NCBI RefSeq assembly: GCF_050624435.1
Contig: NC_134545.1
Location: 84,827,563-84,891,562, forward strand
Direction of reading: 5' to 3'
Source of the DNA: Tenrec ecaudatus
Taxonomy: Eukaryota; Chordata; Mammalia; Afrosoricida; Tenrecidae
DNA length: 64,000 bases
Shown here: piece after piece, positions 52,801-61,800 of the stretch
Layout: each line of letters opens with the position of its first letter
Numbering within the stretch: the stretch's first letter is position 1
Position numbers and translations under genes: made by a program
Notes under the pieces: generated by a model
Told to the model about the DNA's origin: nothing
Databases searched by the model: none
Seen by the model: only the letters and a program-made list of their open reading frames with translations

Positions 52801-55800
52801 GTTCTCTTTCAAGCCTGAAGAAGCTGAGACAAAATTCCTCAACTGATATACTCACCTGCAGAGGCTATTTGGCTGAGGTAAATGACTACTGAACCGAACT
52901 TCTCCCGTCATCTCTTCAGATGCAAATATACACTTTGGATCCTTCTTCTTAATCTTCTCATGCCTGTACAACAAAAGCCACCTCAATGGACGCTCTGATG
53001 CTGGCACAAGACATCTTAGATTTCTTGCCGTTCACCTTTATTCAATTGCATTTTGTTAAAAAGGCAACTATACCTATACTGTTAAACACGGTAAATGTTT
53101 CTTACCAGGTAAATGGCTGCAGGTGATGCAAAAAAGGCCTATATCCGGCAATACATTCAAACACCATGGTCCCAAAGCTCCAATAATCAACAGTGGCTGT
53201 GTAAGGCTTATTTTCAAAAAGCTCTGGGGCCTTCGAGAGAGAAAACGCTTTAAAGGCCAGCATGATACACAACAGGACTACTTGAACTGCGACCGCTATG
53301 TCACGGTCATCAAATGCAAACCTTGCATGCCTAAATTCAGAGAAACAGTACACATCTCACCAGATACTGCAGTGTCCCCACAAAAGAGGTACACAGGCTT
53401 CCTTGATCGACATCTTTGGCATATCCCAGATCAATTATTTTATGCAATATCTGTGAAAGAAAAAGAGAGTCCATTTTAAGTGGCGGAGGAATCAGAAAAG
53501 GGAAGGCTGTCAAGAGCCCCGCCTGGGCGGTGCAGCGGCCAGCTCGCTTCCCTCTCGAGTCCCACCGGGTACCAGCCATGTGATCTTCATCAAGGGACTT
53601 AGCCGCGCCCGGTTTCCAGACAGTGGAATTACTAACAGTCGCCACTCTACAAAATTATCCGCAGAAGTCCATGAACGAGTGAAGGTGAAGAACGTATCGC
53701 AGTGCCTGGCACAGAATAAGCTTGACCCATTAAAGTAGAGACAGTGAGTGGCTGGCTAACTCCCACACCTGAAGAACCATCCCTCACTTTCCTGCCTGCA
53801 AGCCGGTGCCAACTCATAGCGACCTCCAGAACGGGGAAGTGTCCCACGGATTTCTGGGACTGTAACTTCTTCCAGGGATACAAAGTCTCATCCGGCTCCT
53901 GAAGAGCCACCAGAGAGCGGATCACCTGTGAGAAAGCACCCATCTAACTTTACTTCAAAAATGTCCTGCAACCTTTGGACACAAAAGAAAGCAGACATCA
54001 TTGATGCCAAATATAGCGAAAAGTTCCTCCAAGAAGACTCACCGCCCAGGGCCCATGACCGCAGCAGCCCACCTCCTCCACTAACCCCAACCAGTCGGCT
54101 CTGATGCACAGTGACCGCACAGTGCAGCGCAGAACTGTCTCTTGGGGTTTCGGAAACTCTACACCGGGAGCAGACTGCCTCACTTTTCTCCTGCAGAGCC
54201 CCTAGTGGACTTAAGCCGCCGGCCTCTGCTGGGCAGCCCAGCCCACTAAGCCAGCCACCAAAGCTCCTTTCACAACCGAGAGTCAGCCAGCTATATTCAA
54301 GAAACCAATTCAAAATGAAGACTTTGAACTTTCAAGTCTTTATTGGAGTGGAACCTGTAATCTAGAACAAGAAAGCAGCTCAGAGTGTTGTAATAAAAAC
54401 AAACATTTCAGTAGTTAAGTCATAATTTCCTGTTACTTTCAAGATGACTTACTTAGACATCTGAGAAATCGGGGTTTTTAATTTTAATATAAAGAGATGG
54501 GAAGAAAATTATATTAAAAACATAATTACATTTCATTTCTCTTAAAGCTGATTCACAAGATATGTTTGTATTCTGACCTAGTTTACAGGTACAAATCTTC
54601 ACTCGCAGCCTGCTGTCCCTGCTAGATATTATGCTGGAAAAACAAGTAAACAAGAGGGGTGCAATTCCTTCTCCAGTGGGGCTACTGTGCAGCAAGGGAA
54701 ACTGACAACTAAACTCGTGTGGTGAGAGCGCTGGGGCAGAGAAGAAGGGCATCCACCTTGAAGAAAACACTAAACTGGCATCAATAGGTAGGGGCTCACC
54801 TACCTTCCCACCAACATCCTGAAGAACTATGTTTTCAGGTTTTAGGTCACGGTGTATAATTTTGTTTTCGTGCAAATACCGAATTCCAGACCCTAAAAAA
54901 AGTTTGAAATGCATTTATAGGTAATAGAAAACATCAAATTGTTGCTTTTTTTTTAGTTCATTTCACATTTTTTACAAATCTGCTCTGACATTCAGATTTA
55001 CATGGACTCAATATTGTAGCTACAAGACTAATTAGGATACAATGTAACAGCAAACAGAAAATCTGGTAACATTAATTAGTACTTTAGACTTACAGTATAT
55101 ACTCATTTAACTTATGAGAGTGAACATTTAAAAAATGAAACAAGAAAGGTGGAGGGGCGGGGGGAGGGGAAGCAAATTAAAAATAAAATAAAATTTTTTT
55201 AAAAATTAAAAAAAATAAATGAAACAAGTCATTAAGAAAATCCATTGTCACTTTTATAACCTTTCCCTCCCATTTAAATCAACCTCTTCAACTAGCCCTT
55301 GGCCCCAAGGTCAAGAAAAGCAGCACGGGCAGAATATATATATATATATATATACACGAGGGGGACCCCCCACACCAAAAAAACAACGGACAAAAGCTCC
55401 ACTGGGAGCATCCAGCAACTCGCTCTGAGTCGGTGCACCTAGTGGTGTTGCCTGGGAGGCTGGCTCTCTCTGGTCACAGTGTATTTTTTCATGAACGTAG
55501 TTTTGCTTCAACCTCATTTTTTAAGATGGCTGATTTAGGAGAACAGTGTGAGGCTGTGAAATTTTGTTTCCTGCTCAGGAAAGATGGCACAGAAACACAG
55601 CTTCTATGTAGAGCACAGCTTTCCAGTGCTATGGGGAAAAAAAATCAGGTGTACAGTGCTTTTCTCACTTCAAAAAAGGTAAAATATCGATTGATGACAA
55701 ACCTTATTCTGGACGTCCATCAACTTCCTGAACAGACGAAATGTCAATAAAATTCATGCACTTGTGGAAAAAAAATTCATGCACTTGAACTTTAAGTATG

Positions 55801-58800
55801 ACAATGGAGCACTGGAAAGATGGGGAGGTAATCTGGACGGCCTTGGAACTCAGTTCAGTGAAATGTAATGGGAGATTTTGGAATGAGAACGGTCGCTGCA
55901 AAATGTGTACCTCAGGTCTGACTGACCAGGAAAAAGCATCAAGGGGAAACATGATGTGCTCTGAAAGAGCAGCTCTGAAGTGACACAGGTTTTTCCCCCA
56001 AAGTCATTCCTAGTGATGAGACATGGTGCTGTTCTTATGATCCCAAAGCAAACATCAACCAAGCCAAGCCAGTGGAAGACGCCATAGTCACCTTGCTGTA
56101 TAAAAGCTCATCAAGTGAAATCAAAGATCAAGACCCTCATTTGCTTGTTTGATGTGAGCGGGACAGTGCATTTGGAGTTTGTTCTACCAGGTCAGACTGT
56201 TCATCAAGCTTTCATTTCAGAGGTTCTGAAAGGATTTGTGTAATAGTGTGTGACAAGAAGGCCTGATTTGTAGCTGCCAGGGGGCTGGTTTTGCCACGAC
56301 GAGAATGCCCCTACTCATGCAGCCATCTCAGTGTGCCAGTTTTGGGCCAAAAAAAAGCACACCTCTCTTCCTTACTCGCCTTATCTTGCTCCCTGCAACT
56401 TCTTTTTGTTTCCGCAAATGCAGAGGGGCATGAAAGGACAGTGACTTGAGGATGAAGAAGAGGTGAAGGGAAAAGAGGGAGGTGCTGTCAGCCATCCAAA
56501 CAGATGATTTGAAAGATGTTTACCAGAATGGAATCGCAGATTTGACAACTGTATTAAGTGTAACGGAGAGTACTTTTAAGGTGATAATGTTTTGTGAAAA
56601 AATTTAAATACATTGCTTTGGGGAAAAAACCTCCGGTTTGTTTGGCTGCCCCCTCGTATAACAAATGAGATTCTTGGCTTCTGAGTTTCCTCCAAGGGCC
56701 TCCAAAACGAATTCCACTGCTCTTGAGTTTATTCCGACTCATACCAGTCCCAAAGGACAGCGCAGAACACCCCTGAGGGGCTCCAGCACTGTCATCCTTA
56801 GAGAAGCTGGCTGTCACACCGCTCTCCTGTGGAGCACCTGGTGGCTTGGGACTACTGACCTGGGTGTGTTCAAGCGCTTTAAACCCTGCACCACTAGGAT
56901 GCCTTCGCCAAGGGCCTACGTACTGTATTTTAGATATTTTTTAGAAGAAATTTTGATTAAACAGATTTGCAATTGAAGATCGGACTTTAGAAACAATATC
57001 CTAATGAGATGTAATTTCATTACACATAAAATTATGCTTATGTGGAGGGGATGAAAATGTTTTCCTTTTGAAATTTTATTTATTTATTTATTTAAGATCA
57101 TTTTATTGGGACTCGTAAAACTCTTATCTCTATCCATACATACAGCAATTGTGTCACGCACATTTGTACATTTGTTGCCATCATCATTCTCAAAACATTT
57201 TTTTCTACTTGAGCCCTTGGTATCAGCTCACTTTTCCTCTCCCTCCCTACCCTCTCCCTTATGACTCCTTGATAATTTATAAATTATTATTATTTTGTCA
57301 TATCTTACACTGTCCGACGTCTCACTTCACCTACCTGTCTGTTGTCTGTCGAGGGGGTGAAACTTAATAAGGTGCTGTCACACCATTTTCTACCAGCAAT
57401 TGTAACATTTGTTAGCTGAAGTTAGATGCCTAACGCAAAGTAAATATATATATATATATATAAATTTTAATTTAACATCACTAGTAAGTTAGATCTTTCT
57501 GACTTTGTATAGATGTTAAGAATTATGTGTCATATACCAATAATTCTCCTTAATTCTCAAGTAATACAGAGAATCTTCAATGGACTAAAGGGACATTCAA
57601 CGACAACGGTAAGCTCAAGCAGATTACATACCTATATCACTAAGCAAAGAAAGTATCTGGCTTTCTTTAAGTCCACAGCAGTTTTCTGGTTTGTTGAGCA
57701 GCTAAAGGAAAACAAAAAAAAAGGTAAAAATGTAATATTGCGAATATGCTGGGCAACAATTGCTATATATGTTAATGATTATACAATAAGAGAATATTCA
57801 AATGAGAAAATAAGTGAAGATTTTTTAAAAATTAAAGAGGGAGAAATGATTAAATCCACACTGACTATGCAAATCTACTATGAGTCTGACTCTTGACAAG
57901 TCTTATAAAAGGGAAGATAAAGGGGTGGGGGGTGGGGGAGTATTTGAACTTGGAGAAAGTTAAAAGACATCTCAAAGATATAGATAGAATTAGCCATATG
58001 AGATGATTCAAACTGAGATGTGAGTTACAATAAAGAAAAATGAAATATTTTAAATAAGCACCTTAAAATAAACATTGACATTTTGATCTGACAACACAAA
58101 TATAGTCCTTTCTTGCATATAAATAAATTTTTAAAGTATGTTCAAAATCGGGAGTTGACAAACTGTTTCTGGAACGGGCCAAACAGTAAGTACGGTAGGC
58201 TTTGCAGGTCATACACTGCGTTGCAGGAAAGCAGCTTTAAATAACACGTGACGAGATGAGCATGCTGGACCCCAGCTGCGACAGTTAGATCATTTCGTGT
58301 CCACCTGACGACACAGGAAAGTGTACACAGGTGGTATCCAGCCTGTCAATCAGGTCACGACCTGATGGTGTCTCCATGTAGACGTGGCCTTCTCATAAGG
58401 AGGGTCCGGAGAACCGCCCTCTCTCTGCCTTTCCCTTCCTGCCTGCTGACCCTGAGAGCTGCCATCCTACCACCAACGTTGGGTCCACACAACTTTGCAC
58501 CGTCTGGCCTGCGATCTTCCTGCATTCTGCATCATTGCAAGTGGCTGCATGAGTCTAAAGAGGGACTTAGGACTAGTGTTGGACTTAGGACTGAAGTTGG
58601 ACTGGGCTAGCGTGTCTTCTTGATATGAAGCTCTTTCTCAAAAATATATGAGTGTCACGGGATTTGTTTCCGTAGTCAACCCGGCCTAACACACCAATAG
58701 CACTCGCTTTACAAAAACAGGTAGCAGGCTGTCATTTTCTGACTCCTATATTATCATATTGAATGTGATTCAGATAAAGTTCATGATTTATTAGCTCATC

Positions 58801-61800
58801 ATCTCAAAGCACCCATGCTACCTTCCGAAGATCTCCTCCAGAACAGTATTCCATTGCTAGAAGAGGCACATCATTAATCAAAATATTCAGTTCCTCAGGA
58901 ACATCGCAGGCTTTTACAACACTGGGGTGGTCCAACCTAACCAGAAAGGAAAGACATTCTAGTAAATAGTGCTCTCCACAGAGAGAATCCAGGTTTTAAA
59001 TTGTAGTTAAAGGGAGGGGGGAGAAAGGGAGGGAACAGCACACACACATTTATAACTTCTCAGTTACATAATTTAAAACTTAATACTAAAAAATAAGCAA
59101 AATACTATTAGTATTACTACTGTTAAACTTATGTCATGCCATGAAAGTACACACATTCATTTACTTGTCAAAAATAACTCAATGAGAGGTAGAGGTCGAT
59201 TAATATTCCCAACATGCAAATAAGTTTACTAGCAGTTACCAGGGATGAAAGGGAAGGCAGGGGGTAGTGTGGTTTCGGGGCACTAACCCGCTCCCTTTGT
59301 GTCAACTCTGATTCACAGCAACCCTCAGGACACAGGCCTGTCCTACAGTGTTTCCGAGGCTGGACTCTATCAGAGCAGATAAACACATCTTTCTCTACGG
59401 AGTGTCTGAGGGGCCAAACCACCAAGCTTCCAGCGGCCGGGCCCTTAACCGCTGCACCGTTTGAGGCACCACATACGTGTTAACCGTGACAGAAACCTTG
59501 GCGATAGATACGGCAATGCCTGCACACCCTGAAGCATGGAATCAACGCCCCTGAACTATACGTGTCAAAATGCTAAGCTGGCAAGTGTTGGATTATATTT
59601 ATTTTTACCACAATAAAGTAAACAATAGTGAATTATGCAGGATACTGTTTTCTCACAGCTTTGAAAAAGTGCAACAGTATAACATCATCATCACGATCCT
59701 GCAATGGATCTCCAAACATGAAGAGAATTCTACTTCCAGGGACCTGAAGGGGCAGAAGCTCCACATAGAGCCTAAGAGTCGAGCTTTCTTGATTTCACCA
59801 CCACAAAATCAGAGGACCATTAAAGGGCAGAACAGACAATGGTGTCAGAAAGCAATCATATCCAAGCCAGGCTCCATAAGCGCTAGCTTGTGGACTCAGC
59901 GGACTTCAGCTCCCTCTCCTATACCGAATTATAGAGTTGCCGTACAATGAGAAGACTCATCTGTGGAGCACCTAGCACACTATGGAGAAGCTTTAAAATG
60001 TCCACGAACAGTCTATGTCTGCAGTCAAGGACTCCTGCCTCGTGAGCGTAGGCTGCCCTTAGGGACGCATGTCTAACAAGTAGAATGTGGTAGACGCATG
60101 AAGTGCAACTTCTGAGGGCAGATCATACAAGCTGGGTGGTCTTCATCTTGGTCTTGCTCTCGGGCCCCTTGCTCTGGGGAAAGCTAGCTGCCATGTTATG
60201 AAGTCAAGCTTCCCTAAGGAGTCAAGAACATGGAAGGAAGCAATCAAGGCCCTTGACTAACAGCCACATAAGAGAGTTTGAACAAGATCCCAACCCTTGT
60301 CAGACCTCCACATAGCTGCTGCTCCAATCAACACCCTGTTATCTCACAGGGAAGATCCTGATTCGGGTTCACCCTGCAAAGACACTCCAAAATTCCTAAT
60401 CCACGTAGACTGTTCAGGTAATGCGGGCTGCTGTGGGTCACTGAGAAGTGGACTTTGTGGCAACAGAGAAATACGTGGGCAGGTAAAGGGACAGGCATTG
60501 GGAGAAGGGCTCCCGTTCATACATGAACAGGTTTGAACCTGTCGCTACTTATCAGTGGACGGCTGCAGACATGTTCCTGCAGTAATGCTCTTGCCTTGGT
60601 CTCGTTAGGGAGCTCTAGAAAATGAGACTTAATCAAAGCAGTGGCTTCCAAGGGGATCTGTGGGGGCAGTTGAACTTGAAGCAGAGGCCAGCTCAGCCAG
60701 TTATGGTGAGTATGGGAATTATAAGGGGCATCTTGATAGATTTTCTTGACACAGGACAATCACAGAGGACTACTAAGAAGTTTTAGGAAAACTGAAAACC
60801 ACATTAATTAGAAAAAGGCTAAGAAAGTTGTGCCAAAGAATTTTTTTCCAGCATGACAATGCACCTGGCTCGTTCTTTTAGGAGTAGCAAGGGCTGTCCT
60901 AGAAGAATTTTGTTGGGAAACCTTAGCCATCACCCTACAGCTCCGGTCTTGCCCCTTCAGTCTTCTCTCTGTTCCCCTAACTCAAAAATATATTTTAAAG
61001 GAAAATTATCTGAGCCTCTTGAGGATGCCAAAACCTCTGTGAAAAATTGGTAAGGTCAGAATTCTTCAGAGAAAAATGAGAGCGATGGAGACGTTGCCTT
61101 CAGAACTGACAGAGGGCAGTTTAATAAAGGTTTTTTGTTTAATAAAGGTTTCTATGGTTTTGTAGCAATACCTTTTGACTTCCTCTAGTAGACGATCTAG
61201 CAAGAACAATTACAAAAGCTGTCGGGTAGTGATTCTTACTGAACTAGCATGCATCACAGTTGGACACTGACCACAATCCAGAAGAAATACATACACCCTC
61301 AGAGATGAGTCTAGTAATATCTACGTGACTGGCTCTTACCTCCTTTTTCTAAAAAAAATTTATTGTGAAAACACTTAAACCATATGAAAAAAAACAAAAA
61401 CGTATGCCATCTCAACAATTTCTACATTGATGAGCTGGTGACATTGATTATATTCTTTAAAATATCATCTCATCTCATGATCCTTTTCCAAATGGTTCCA
61501 CAATTGTTAACGTACACCCAATGGCTCCTAGGCAAAACTTTCCCTCTCCCCCCCTCTCCACTCAGAGTAAAGGCTAATCATTTTTTCTTTCAAAACATTT
61601 ACTTCTTTCATATAACTATTGTCTTTTACTGATCTATTTTACTCAGCATGCCATTTTCAAGACTCATCCATGTTGTGCCATATACTTACGACTCATTTCT
61701 TTTTATGACTTAGTAGTATTCCATTGAGCCCGGGTAAAGTGCTCCGCTGCTAACCCCAAAGTAGGCAATTCAAACACACTAGCTGCTCTACCAGAGAAAC

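Noticed and set aside
55525..56580. Mariner transposase as a possible domesticated gene
   Set aside because: The frame is broken in several places and a catalytic Asp is lost; there is no sign of a maintained coding sequence.
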